64,000 nt of DNA, from positions 1 to 64,000 of the forward strand of contig JBJKUR010000015.1 of the NCBI GenBank assembly GCA_045563055.1, given 5' to 3'. Position 1 is the first letter of the stretch; every line of letters begins with the position of its first letter. A program made the translations under genes and the position numbers. Source of the DNA: Methylaequor sp045563055 (lineage in GTDB: Bacteria > Pseudomonadota > Alphaproteobacteria > Methylaequorales > Methylaequoraceae). Below the pieces are notes generated by a model. The model was not told where the DNA came from and did no database searches. It saw only the letters and a program-made list of their open reading frames with translations. Of this stretch, positions 6,110-14,685 are shown one piece after another.

Positions 6110-7501
6110 ATGTTAGATTCAAGAGTATTAACTATCAGTCAAATTAGAGCTTGTGAAAATAAATATATAAAAAAATACTCATTAAACAAGTTAATTAATC
6201 TTGCATCAAAAAAACTCGCGGAATTTTTAAGAAAAAATTATGAGAATAAAAAAATTCTCTTCATTTGTGGATACGGTAATAATGGGAAAGATGGGGAGTT
6301 GGCATTTAAAAAAATACTTACCAAAACAAAGTCATCAATAATTACACTAAAAAAGAATAAAAAAATTGATGAAAAACAGATTAGATTGTTAATTCAAAAA
6401 ACTGATGTGATAATTGACTGTATATTTGGAATTGGTTTGAATCGAGATATAAAAGGTGATTTAGAAAACCTTATAATAATAATCAATAATTCAAATAAAT
6501 ATGTGGTATCAGTCGATATACCTAGTGGTCTAAACGGAGATTCTGGAAAAATAATGGGGATTTGTGTAAAAGCCAACCTGACATTAGCAATAGGTTTTTA
6601 CAAACCTGGACATTTTATTCTTCCTGGAAAGTCTTTCTCAGGTAAAGTTTGTAGATTAAGTATAAATTTAAATCCAAATAATGAAATTAAACCCAGAATT
6701 ACATTATTAAATAAATCTTACTTTAATATGAGGTTTCCTTCATTCGGTGCTGAAGTTCATAAATATAATAAGGGTCATGTTGCTGTAATTGGAGGTGAAA
6801 TGGCAGGAGCATCAAGATTGGTAGCTTTTGCAGCTAGAAAGGTTGGTTGTGGAATTTCTACTATCCTTGTTGAAAAAAAATATTTTGGTTTTTACAGTAA
6901 ATCAGAACCAGGAACTATAATTCAAAACTTTAGTTTAGAAAGTTTAAAAAACAAGGATGCATTAGTAATCGGACCTGGTCTTGGAAAGAAATTTAATCAA
7001 AACAAAGTCCTTAAAATAATTAGTGCTTTTCATGGGCCTATTATAGTTGACGCTGATGCAATTAGCATATTTAAAGATAATAAAGATAGTTTTTTGAATA
7101 TATTAAAATCTAAACAGAACATAATTCTCACTCCACATGAAGGAGAGTTTAAAAGAATCTTTAATGATAATTCTTCTTTGTCTAAGATTCAAAAATGCTA
7201 CAACGCTTCTCAAAAAATAAATAACTGCGTTATATTAAAAGGAAATGATTCCGTGGTATCTTTTCATGATCATAATATATGGATTAATAATCTTGCTGAA
7301 AATAAACTTGCAACAGCAGGATCTGGGGATTTATTATGTGGAATTTTAGCTGGGTTATTAGCACAAAAAATGGAATTGAGTTATGCGGTAGTTGCATCAA
7401 TTTGGATGCATAGTATGGTTTCAAAACCTCGAGCTAACGTTGTTGTAGAAGATTTTTTAAATGAATTACCTAAAATTATAGATTTTATAAAAAAAAAATA
7501 A
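6110..7501 (+). CDS. nnr: Bifunctional NAD(P)H-hydrate epimerase/dehydratase Nnr
   Basis: This enzyme repairs hydrated NADH/NADPH. Residues 1 to about 205 form the epimerase (YjeF_N) half: VLTISQIRACE at the start, FICGYGNNGKDGE for NAD(P)HX binding, and the VDIPSGLNGDSG loop. Residues about 215-463 form the ADP-dependent dehydratase half: HKYNKGHVAVIGG, LVIGPGLGK, ILTPHEGEF and ATAGSGDLLCGILAGLLAQ, the ribokinase-like catalytic Asp motif. The 463-aa length is slightly shorter than E. coli. The start codon directly abuts the divergent gene's start, so any leader must be very short or lie within the neighbour. Confidence 0.93.
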   Translation: MLDSRVLTISQIRACENKYIKKYSLNKLINLASKKLAEFLRKNYENKKILFICGYGNNGKDGELAFKKILTKTKSSIITLKKNKKIDEKQIRLLIQKTDVIIDCIFGIGLNRDIKGDLENLIIIINNSNKYVVSVDIPSGLNGDSGKIMGICVKANLTLAIGFYKPGHFILPGKSFSGKVCRLSINLNPNNEIKPRITLLNKSYFNMRFPSFGAEVHKYNKGHVAVIGGEMAGASRLVAFAARKVGCGISTILVEKKYFGFYSKSEPGTIIQNFSLESLKNKDALVIGPGLGKKFNQNKVLKIISAFHGPIIVDADAISIFKDNKDSFLNILKSKQNIILTPHEGEFKRIFNDNSSLSKIQKCYNASQKINNCVILKGNDSVVSFHDHNIWINNLAENKLATAGSGDLLCGILAGLLAQKMELSYAVVASIWMHSMVSKPRANVVVEDFLNELPKIIDFIKKK

Positions 7502-7544
7502 TTGATTTAAATTAAATAATGTTGTCTTTTATAATTAATTTTTT

Positions 7545-7629
7545 GCGGGCGTGGCGGAATTGGTAGACGCGCTAGATTTAGGTTCTAGTGACTTTTGTCG
7601 TGTGGGTTCAAGTCCCTCCGCCCGTACCA
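7545..7629 (+). tRNA. tRNA-Leu (anticodon UAG)
   Basis: A complete class II tRNA with an encoded CCA end. The 7-bp acceptor stem is GCGGGCG / CGCCCGT (one G-U pair), with discriminator A. The anticodon stem CTAGA / TCTAG encloses the loop TTTAGGT (anticodon TAG, G37). A variable arm and a T arm with GGTTCAAGTCC are present. The trigger factor gene begins 7 nt after the CCA. Confidence 0.97.
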
Positions 7630-7636
7630 TAGAATT

Positions 7637-8968
7637 ATGAAAGTTAAAGAAATTAAAAATAAGGATGAATTAACAGTTGAGTGGGATATCTCTATTCCAT
7701 CTTCCATTATTAATAGTGAGCTAAATAAAAAATTCACCGATATTCAAAAAAAGGTTAATCTACCTGGATTTAGAATGGGCAAGGTTCCTCTGGAAATAGT
7801 AAAAAAAAGATTTGGACAAAATGTTATCTCTGAGACCTTAGATAAATTCGTCAATGATGCTCTTACTCAAACAGTTAAAGAAAAAAAACTTAAACCCTCT
7901 GTGCAACCTAAAGTTGAAATCAAAAAATACAAAGAAGGTGAAGACCTTCTTTTTAATGCAATTTTTCAAATTATGCCTGACATACCAGACTTTGATTTAA
8001 AAGATATCTCCTTGGAAAAATCAAGGTTAAAAATTACGGAGAAAGATATCGACAATTCATTAAGTGAAATCGCAAAAAAACATGAAAGATTTATTCCGTT
8101 AAAATCAAAAAGAGCTTCAAAACTCGGGGATTTGGTCTTATTTGATTATAATGGAAAAATTAGTAATAAACCTTTTGAAGGAAGTATTGGAAAAGACGAG
8201 ACAGTAGTTTTGGGTTCCAATAAATATATACCTGGTTATGAAGAACAAATGGTTAATTTAAAGGCAAACGAAAAAAAAACAATCGATGTTATTTTTCCAG
8301 GAGACTATAGGTTAAAAAAGATTGCAGGAAAAAAAGCTAAATTTGATCTTGAGATCAAAGATATTCAAGAAAGGGTCAAAAACGTTCCAATTGATGATAA
8401 GTTAGCTGAAGAGGTTGGTGAAAAAGATATATCTCAACTCAAGAAAAAGATTGAAGAAAAAATGACAATTGATTTTGAAAATCTCTCAAACTTAAAAATG
8501 CGTAGACAAGCATCCGAGATTTTAATTAAAAAAGTTGATTTCAAAATTCCAACTAAGATGATTGATGCTGAGTATGAGTTTTTAAAAAAACAAAGTGCGA
8601 ATGAAAAAATGAAAGATGTTGAAGTAAAAAAATTAGCTAATAGAAGAGTTAAACTAGGGTTAATAATTAACTCAATAGCCGATAAAAGTAACGTAGAAGT
8701 AGAAGATGCGGATTTAACACAAGCTGTTGTTAGCGAGGCCAGCAGATATCCAGGTCAAGAAAAACAAGTTGTCGAGTTCTATAAAAGTAACCCACAATTA
8801 ATGAATAATCTAAGAGGTGTTGCATTAGAGGAAAAGGTAATGAAGTTCGTTGTAAACAGTGCAAAAAAAAACGATATAGAATGTACAATTGACGAACTTT
8901 TTAAATCAGATTTTCTACAAAACGAAAAAAAATTAGTAGAAAACAAAAATAAGGAGGGTAAAACATGA
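7637..8968 (+). CDS. tig: Trigger factor (ribosome-associated chaperone, PPIase)
   Basis: Trigger factor binds nascent chains at the ribosome exit tunnel. The N-terminal domain contains the ribosome-docking signature GFRMGKVPLEIVKKRFG. The FKBP-type PPIase domain spans about residues 145-235, followed by the long helical C-terminal arms. The length is 443 aa from this ATG. An in-frame codon 42 nt further upstream lies inside tRNA-Leu and is rejected. The stop overlaps the clpP ATG (ATGA). This is the standard tig-clpP-clpX-lon cluster. Confidence 0.96.
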   Translation: MKVKEIKNKDELTVEWDISIPSSIINSELNKKFTDIQKKVNLPGFRMGKVPLEIVKKRFGQNVISETLDKFVNDALTQTVKEKKLKPSVQPKVEIKKYKEGEDLLFNAIFQIMPDIPDFDLKDISLEKSRLKITEKDIDNSLSEIAKKHERFIPLKSKRASKLGDLVLFDYNGKISNKPFEGSIGKDETVVLGSNKYIPGYEEQMVNLKANEKKTIDVIFPGDYRLKKIAGKKAKFDLEIKDIQERVKNVPIDDKLAEEVGEKDISQLKKKIEEKMTIDFENLSNLKMRRQASEILIKKVDFKIPTKMIDAEYEFLKKQSANEKMKDVEVKKLANRRVKLGLIINSIADKSNVEVEDADLTQAVVSEASRYPGQEKQVVEFYKSNPQLMNNLRGVALEEKVMKFVVNSAKKNDIECTIDELFKSDFLQNEKKLVENKNKEGKT

Positions 8969-9564
8969 GTTCTTTAATACCAATGGTTGTCGAACAGACT
9001 AATAGAGGCGAGAGATCATACGATATATTTTCAAGGCTTCTTAAAGAAAGAATTATATTTTTAACTGGTGAGGTAAATGATGCTGTTTCAAGTGTTATAT
9101 GTGCTCAATTTTTATTTTTAGAGTCTGAGGATCCAAAAAAAGATATTTTTTTGTATATTAATTCTCCTGGAGGAGTGGTTTCATCAGGACTGGCAATTTA
9201 TGATACCATGCAATATATAAGACCAGATGTTTCTACATTGTGTATAGGTCAGGCTGCTAGTATGGGTTCTCTCTTATTAACAGCCGGGGCAGAAGGTAAA
9301 AGATATTGCTTACCTCATTCAAGAATTATGACTCACCAACCATCTGGGGGGGTTCAGGGCCAAGCAACGGACATTGAAATTCATGCAAAAGAAATCTTGA
9401 ATTTAAAAAAAAGTTTAAATAAAATTTATGAAACTCATACTGGACAGTCATACGCTACAATTGAAAAAATGATGGAAAGAGATAACTTTATGAATGCAGA
9501 AGAGGCTAAAAAATTTGGAATTGTTGATAAAGTTGTTTCTGAGAGACCAGACTTAAAAAAATAG
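8965..9564 (+). CDS. clpP: ATP-dependent Clp protease proteolytic subunit ClpP
   Basis: This 199-aa serine protease forms the double-heptamer chamber of ClpXP/ClpAP. The catalytic triad is Ser99 (GQAASMGS), His124 (MTHQPSGG) and Asp173 (ERDNFM). The N-terminus (SSLIPMVVEQTNRGERSYDIFSRLL) matches the mature ClpP form with almost no propeptide. It overlaps tig by 4 nt, which implies coupled translation. Confidence 0.98.
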   Translation: MSSLIPMVVEQTNRGERSYDIFSRLLKERIIFLTGEVNDAVSSVICAQFLFLESEDPKKDIFLYINSPGGVVSSGLAIYDTMQYIRPDVSTLCIGQAASMGSLLLTAGAEGKRYCLPHSRIMTHQPSGGVQGQATDIEIHAKEILNLKKSLNKIYETHTGQSYATIEKMMERDNFMNAEEAKKFGIVDKVVSERPDLKK

Positions 9565-9630
9565 AAAAAAATTTTAATTTGGAATAAAGGTTGCAGTATT
9601 ATAAATATTTTATAATTATATATAAGTAGA

Positions 9631-10890
9631 ATGGTTGAATCTAAAAATAATAAAAATACTCTCTTTTGCAGTTTTTGTGGAAAAAGCCAACATGAAGTAA
9701 GAAAACTAATAGCTGGCCCGACAGTTTTTATTTGTGATGAGTGTGTTGAATTATGCATGGACATTATCAAGGAGGAAAATAAAGTAATTGATTCTCCCAA
9801 AACAGGACATGTTGAAACACCTAAGGAGTTATACAATTTACTGAATGATTATGTGGTAGGACAAGAGGATGCAAAAAAAATTCTTTCAGTAGCAGTTCAC
9901 AATCACTACAAAAGGATAGATAATGCTTCAATAAATAACGACGTTGAGTTATCGAAATCAAATATATTGCTTGTTGGACCAACTGGTTCAGGTAAAACAC
10001 TTGTAGCTGAAACACTAGCTAGAATAATAGATGTTCCATTTACCATGGCCGACGCCACAACGCTTACAGAAGCAGGATATGTAGGGGAGGACGTTGAAAA
10101 CATCATTCTAAAATTACTACAAGCCGCAGATTATAATGTAGAAAGAGCTCAAAGAGGGATCGTATACATAGACGAAGTTGATAAAATTAGTAGAAAGTCT
10201 GATAACCCCTCAATAACAAGAGATGTATCTGGTGAAGGAGTGCAACAAGCACTCCTTAAAATCATGGAAGGTACTGTGGCTTCCGTTCCACCGCAAGGTG
10301 GAAGAAAACATCCTCAGCAAGATTTTCTTCAAGTAGATACTACCAACATTTTATTTATTTGTGGAGGTGCATTCGCTGGAATTGACAAGATTATTTCTAA
10401 TAGAGGGGATAAATCTAGCATTGGATTTGGAGCTGAAGTTAAAGATAAAACCGAAAAAGAAATTGGTCACATACTAAAAAAATTAGAAACTGAAGATTTG
10501 TTAAAATTTGGTCTAATCCCAGAGTTTGTTGGCAGACTGCCGGTCATTGCAACATTGGATGACTTAGATGAAGAAAGTTTAATAGAGATTTTAACTAAAC
10601 CTAAAAATGCATTAGTTAAGCAGTATCAAAAGCTTTTTGCATTTGAAAATGTAAAGTTAGAGTTTACAGATGATGCTTTAAAATTAATTGCTAAAAAGGC
10701 TATTGAAAGATCTACTGGAGCAAGAGGACTAAGATCAATTCTAGAAAATATTTTACTTGATACAATGTACAATCTACCTGGTGTTGAGGGTGTTAATGAG
10801 ATTGTGGTGAACTCTGAAGTCATTGAAAACCATTCCAAACCACTCTATATATATGATAAGACAACTAAAGTAATTAATAAGAAAGCTTAA
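9631..10890 (+). CDS. clpX: ATP-dependent Clp protease ATP-binding subunit ClpX
   Basis: This AAA+ unfoldase partners ClpP. The N-terminal zinc-binding domain has Cys13, Cys16, Cys35 and Cys38. Walker A is GPTGSGKT (116-123) and Walker B is IVYIDEVD (177-184). The pore loop GYVGEDVE and the ClpP-docking IGF loop (SSIGFGAEV) are both present. The length of 419 aa is normal. A 66-bp AT-rich gap after clpP holds TTGCAG and TATAAT-like words but no convincing promoter spacing. Confidence 0.98.
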   Translation: MVESKNNKNTLFCSFCGKSQHEVRKLIAGPTVFICDECVELCMDIIKEENKVIDSPKTGHVETPKELYNLLNDYVVGQEDAKKILSVAVHNHYKRIDNASINNDVELSKSNILLVGPTGSGKTLVAETLARIIDVPFTMADATTLTEAGYVGEDVENIILKLLQAADYNVERAQRGIVYIDEVDKISRKSDNPSITRDVSGEGVQQALLKIMEGTVASVPPQGGRKHPQQDFLQVDTTNILFICGGAFAGIDKIISNRGDKSSIGFGAEVKDKTEKEIGHILKKLETEDLLKFGLIPEFVGRLPVIATLDDLDEESLIEILTKPKNALVKQYQKLFAFENVKLEFTDDALKLIAKKAIERSTGARGLRSILENILLDTMYNLPGVEGVNEIVVNSEVIENHSKPLYIYDKTTKVINKKA

Positions 10891-13295
10891 TGACCAATTT
10901 CAAAGATCCTTTTTGTGTTCTACCACTTAGAGACATTGTTGTCTTTCCTAACATGATTGTTCCTTTATTTGTAGGTAGATCTAAATCAATTAAAGCTTTG
11001 GATTTCGCTGAAAAGCATGACAAGGAAATATTTTTGGTAGCACAAAAAGATGCGAATACAGATGAACCTCTTGAAGGTGATATGTATCAATGTGGGACGA
11101 TAGCCTCAATTCTTCAACTGCTTAGACTCCCCGATGGAACTGTTAAAGTTCTTGTTGAAGGTATTGAAAGAGCCAAAATATCTCATTTTGTAGAAAATAA
11201 ACTCTTCTTTGAGGCTTACATAGATCCTATGTCTGATCATGAAAACCCAAACGATAAAGAAATTAGCGCACTATCGAGGACAGCAATGAGTCAATTCGAA
11301 AATTATGTTAAGTTAAATAGAAAAGTTCCACCAGAGGTTCTTGTGAGCCTGAATCAAATAACCGACCATGGAAAACTCGCGGATACAATGGGTGCTCACT
11401 TAGGCAATAAGTTGTCAGAAAAACAAAAGCTACTTGAAACAACCTCAATTAAAGATCGCTTTTCAAAAATTATTGAGTATATGGATGATGAAATAGGAGT
11501 CTTACAAGTAGAGAAAAAAATTAGAAGTAGAGTGAAAAGGCAAATGGATAAAACTCAAAAAGAGTACTATCTAAACGAGCAAATCAAGGCAATTCAGAAA
11601 GAGCTAGGGGAATCCTCAGACGTCAAGGATGAGATTGGCGAAATTGAAGATAAAATTAAGAAGATTAATTTATCCGACGAAGCAAAAGATAAAGTCAAAT
11701 CTGAGATAAAAAAGTTAAAACATATGGGACCAATGTCTGCTGAAGCAACAGTTGTAAGAAACTATTTAGACTGGATAATCTCACTTCCATGGAATAATAA
11801 CATTGAAACAAACATTAACTTGACCAAAGCATTGAAGATACTTGATAAAGACCATCACGCTTTAAAAAAAGTTAAAGACAGAATAATTGAATATTTGGCA
11901 GTACAATCTAGAGTTAAGAAGCCGAGAGGCCCTATCTTATGTTTAGTTGGCCCTCCTGGTGTTGGAAAAACTTCTCTTGGGAAGTCGATGGCAAAAGCTC
12001 TTGGAAGATCTTTTATAAAAGTCTCACTTGGTGGTATTAGGGATGAGTCGGAAATTCGGGGGCATAGAAGAACTTATATTGGTTCAATGCCTGGAAAGAT
12101 AATTCAAAGTCTCAAAAAATCAAAGCATTCTAACCCACTTTTTCTTTTAGACGAAGTCGATAAACTTGGTGCTGACTGGAGAGGTGATCCTGCTTCTGCT
12201 TTATTAGAAGTTTTGGATCCTGAACAAAATAAAAACTTCAATGATCATTATCTGGAAGTTGATTTTGATCTTTCGAACGTTATGTTTGTTACTACAGCTA
12301 ACACGTTAAATATACCTCAACCCCTTGTTGACAGAATGGAAGTGATAAGAATTTCTGGGTATACAGAGTCTGAGAAAAAAAATATTGCCTCCAAATATCT
12401 ATTACCTAAGCAGCTAAAGGACAATGGTGTTAATGATAAAGAAGTTAAAGTTGCAGAAACTGCAATTGAAAGTATCATCAGACATTACACTAGAGAGTCA
12501 GGTGTTCGCTCACTTGAAAGAGAGATTTCTAAAATTATAAGAAAAGCCCTTAAAATAATAATCATGAATAAAAAGAGAGCGATTTCAGTTTCCAAAAATA
12601 ATATTGAAAAATATCTTGGTGTAAAGAAGTTCAAATATGGAGAAATTGAAAACAAATCTTTAGTTGGAGTTTGTACAGGACTTGCATGGACAGAAGTTGG
12701 AGGAGAGCTTCTTCAGATAGAATCAGTTAAAATGCCTGGTAAAGGAAAAGCTATTTACACTGGAAAACTTGGTGATGTTATGAAAGAATCTGTTCAGGCT
12801 GCACAAAGCTTTGTTGTTTCTAATTCATCTAAATTTGGTATTAATCCATTACTATTTGAAAAAAATGATATACATGTTCATGTTCCAGAAGGAGCAACAC
12901 CAAAGGATGGGCCATCAGCAGGTATTGCAATGTTTACATCAATTATTTCTGCATTCACTGGGATTCCTATTAAAAATAATATAGCAATGACAGGTGAAAT
13001 CACCTTGAGAGGTAGGGTGCTCGCAATTGGTGGGCTAAAGGAAAAGCTTCTAGCTGCAGTAAGAGGTGGAATTAAGGAAGTTATAATACCTAAGGAAAAT
13101 AAAAAAGATCTTATTGAAATAGAAGAAAAAGAGATTTTAAATAATATAGAAATACATTTCGTTGAAAATGCTAATGAAATTCTTAAAAAGGCATTTACTT
13201 CTAAGATAGTTCCTTATAAACCCCCAAAAGCCAGGAAACTGGGTTTATCAGACAAGGAATCTTCAAATCCCAAGGAAAATACACTTAGACATTAA
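10890..13295 (+). CDS. lon: ATP-dependent protease Lon
   Basis: This cytoplasmic AAA+ serine protease degrades misfolded and regulatory proteins. It has an N-terminal substrate-binding domain (residues about 8-200), a coiled-coil segment, an ATPase domain with Walker A GPPGVGKT (354-361) and a C-terminal protease domain with the Ser676 (KDGPSAG) / Lys719 (GGLKEK) dyad. The length is 801 aa. Its ATG shares one base with the clpX stop (TAATG). Confidence 0.98.
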   Translation: MTNFKDPFCVLPLRDIVVFPNMIVPLFVGRSKSIKALDFAEKHDKEIFLVAQKDANTDEPLEGDMYQCGTIASILQLLRLPDGTVKVLVEGIERAKISHFVENKLFFEAYIDPMSDHENPNDKEISALSRTAMSQFENYVKLNRKVPPEVLVSLNQITDHGKLADTMGAHLGNKLSEKQKLLETTSIKDRFSKIIEYMDDEIGVLQVEKKIRSRVKRQMDKTQKEYYLNEQIKAIQKELGESSDVKDEIGEIEDKIKKINLSDEAKDKVKSEIKKLKHMGPMSAEATVVRNYLDWIISLPWNNNIETNINLTKALKILDKDHHALKKVKDRIIEYLAVQSRVKKPRGPILCLVGPPGVGKTSLGKSMAKALGRSFIKVSLGGIRDESEIRGHRRTYIGSMPGKIIQSLKKSKHSNPLFLLDEVDKLGADWRGDPASALLEVLDPEQNKNFNDHYLEVDFDLSNVMFVTTANTLNIPQPLVDRMEVIRISGYTESEKKNIASKYLLPKQLKDNGVNDKEVKVAETAIESIIRHYTRESGVRSLEREISKIIRKALKIIIMNKKRAISVSKNNIEKYLGVKKFKYGEIENKSLVGVCTGLAWTEVGGELLQIESVKMPGKGKAIYTGKLGDVMKESVQAAQSFVVSNSSKFGINPLLFEKNDIHVHVPEGATPKDGPSAGIAMFTSIISAFTGIPIKNNIAMTGEITLRGRVLAIGGLKEKLLAAVRGGIKEVIIPKENKKDLIEIEEKEILNNIEIHFVENANEILKKAFTSKIVPYKPPKARKLGLSDKESSNPKENTLRH

Positions 13296-13302
13296 AATGT
13301 GT

Positions 13303-13339
13303 TTGACTACACTTAATGTTTATATAGTATGTTTATAAT
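13303..13339 (+). promoter_or_regulatory. Possible promoter region of hup
   Basis: The AT-rich gap between lon and hup holds a good -35-like word (TTGACT, 13303-13308) and two -10-like words (TATAGT at 13323-13328, TATAAT at 13334-13339). Neither pair has ideal 17-bp spacing, so the exact start point is unclear. A separate promoter for the abundant HU protein is plausible here. Confidence 0.35.
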
Positions 13340-13381
13340 GCATTTTAATGTAATTTATAATTTTTCAAAAGGGGGTCTAGC

Positions 13382-13654
13382 GTGAATAAAAACGATCTAG
13401 TAAACAAAGTATCAGACCACACAGGTTTAAGCAAAAGTGATAGCGCAAAAGCTGTTGATGCAGTGTTTGAAACAATTACATCAGAACTTAAAGGTGGTGG
13501 AGACATCAGACTAGTGGGTTTTGGCACATTCTTAGTTTCAAAAAGAAAAGCTACAACTGGTAGAAATCCACAAACAGGTGCTTCAATTAATATTCCAGCT
13601 GCAAACGTTCCTAAATTCCGACCTGGAAAAAGCTTAAAAGAAACACTGAATTAA
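13382..13654 (+). CDS. hup: DNA-binding protein HU
   Basis: This 90-aa nucleoid protein bends DNA as a dimer. The signature GFGTFLVSKRKATTGRNPQT carries the beta-arm, with the usual proline in FRPGKSLKETLN following. The start is GTG, with a G-rich ribosome site (AGGGGG) about 7 nt upstream. It follows lon, as in many Alphaproteobacteria, and is closed by a strong terminator. Confidence 0.97.
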   Translation: MNKNDLVNKVSDHTGLSKSDSAKAVDAVFETITSELKGGGDIRLVGFGTFLVSKRKATTGRNPQTGASINIPAANVPKFRPGKSLKETLN

Positions 13655-13660
13655 AATTTT

Positions 13661-13689
13661 ATCACATCTTTTTTAATAAAAGATGTGAT
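13661..13689. terminator. Bidirectional terminator between hup and the convergent UDG gene
   Basis: A perfect 12-bp stem (ATCACATCTTTT / AAAAGATGTGAT) with a 5-nt loop sits 6 nt after the hup stop and immediately beyond the stop of the opposite-strand glycosylase. The lower arm ends in T/A runs on both strands, so it can serve both transcripts. Confidence 0.8.
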
Positions 13690-14356
13690 TCAAATGGTTT
13701 TTACTTGTTTAAGAACTTTTATCATCATATCTTCTGTCATCCTTCCTGTATTGACATTTCTAGGGCTTGGATGATAACAACCGTATAGTTTAAACTTACT
13801 ATTAAAACAGTAACATCTCCCATGAGCAAATTTAAAAGAAGATTTTTTTAAACCAAATAAATCTAAACAAGCCCTGAAAGCCACAGCTCCTAGTGCAAGT
13901 AAAACTTTTGCATTCCTAAGATATTTAAATTCTTGGATTAAATAATTAAAACAGTTTTTTAACTCTTTCGCAGTTGGCTTATCATTGGGAGGCACACATT
14001 TTACAACAGGTGTCATGTAAATATTATTTAATCTTAAACCGTCACTTAAGTTATCAGAGTTAGATTGATTCGACATTCCAACTTTATGTAAGCATTTAAA
14101 AAGAAATTCTGCTGATTTGTCACCTGTAAAATACCCTTCCGGTTTTTCTGTTTCCTCCATGAGCGGCAGGAGCTAGCCCAAGAATAATAATACTTGCTTT
14201 AATATCACCATACCCTACAACTGGTTTCCCCCAGTAATCTTCATGTAAAAATCTTTTTGTTTTGTGGGCTGCAATTTTTTCTCTAAATAAAACAAGTCTT
14301 TCACATTTAGTGCAATTAATAATCTTTTTGTTCAGTGTTTGAATTTTTTGTCGCAT
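13690..14356 (-). pseudogene. Uracil-DNA glycosylase (UdgB-like, family 5), split by a one-base frameshift
   Basis: Two minus-strand frames together give one family 5 uracil-DNA glycosylase of about 221 aa. The first part (14120-14356) has the Fe-S cysteines NCTKCERLV and the active-site motif GLAPAAHGGNRKTGRVF. The second (13690 onwards) resumes at FTGDKSAEFL and continues through VVKCVPPNDKPT, LLALGAVAF and the catalytic YHPSPRNVNTGR. Removing one A from the AAAA run at 14128-14131 (plus strand) restores ...GRVFTGDKS..., as in the family. The gene is either recently inactivated or the base is a sequencing error. It would remove uracil from DNA. Confidence 0.85.
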
Positions 14357-14457
14357 AAAAATTAGTATATAAATATTCTGACTAATTAAAATATTTATAG
14401 ATTAAAAATTAATTGTTTTAAAAATTTTGAAAATAAATTATAAACATAATTATTCTT

Positions 14458-14533
14458 GGGCGGTTAGCTCAGCTGGGAGAGCGCCACGTTTACACCGTGG
14501 ATGTCGGGAGTTCGATCCTCTCACCGCCCACCA
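14458..14533 (+). tRNA. tRNA-Val (anticodon UAC)
   Basis: A complete 76-nt tRNA including CCA. The acceptor stem is GGGCGGT / ACCGCCC with discriminator A. The anticodon stem CCACG / CGTGG encloses the loop TTTACAC (anticodon TAC). The T arm has GAGTTCGATCC. It is separated by 4 nt from the next tRNA, so the two are surely co-transcribed. Confidence 0.97.
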
Positions 14534-14537
14534 GTCT

Positions 14538-14614
14538 GGGGGTGTAGTTCAGTTGGTTAGAACGCCTGCCTGTCACGCAGGAGGCCGCGGGTTCGAGTCC
14601 CGTCACTCCCGCCA
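14538..14614 (+). tRNA. tRNA-Asp (anticodon GUC)
   Basis: A complete 77-nt tRNA including CCA. The acceptor stem is GGGGGTG / CACTCCC (one G-U pair) with the G discriminator expected for tRNA-Asp. The anticodon stem CCTGC / GCAGG encloses the loop CTGTCAC (anticodon GTC). A Val-Asp tRNA pair at this position is common in Alphaproteobacteria. Confidence 0.97.
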
Positions 14615-14685
14615 CCAAGCTAAGATTCGTCTTGTTATAAATTTTTATTTTATGATGAATCTATTAAATGTATAATCATGATGTA

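Noticed and set aside
7595..7636. Upstream in-frame start for trigger factor
   Set aside because: It lies inside tRNA-Leu; family N-terminus starts at ATG 7637.
14427..14675. 82-codon frame across the tRNA pair
   Set aside because: It is made of the tRNA-Val and tRNA-Asp sequences read as codons.
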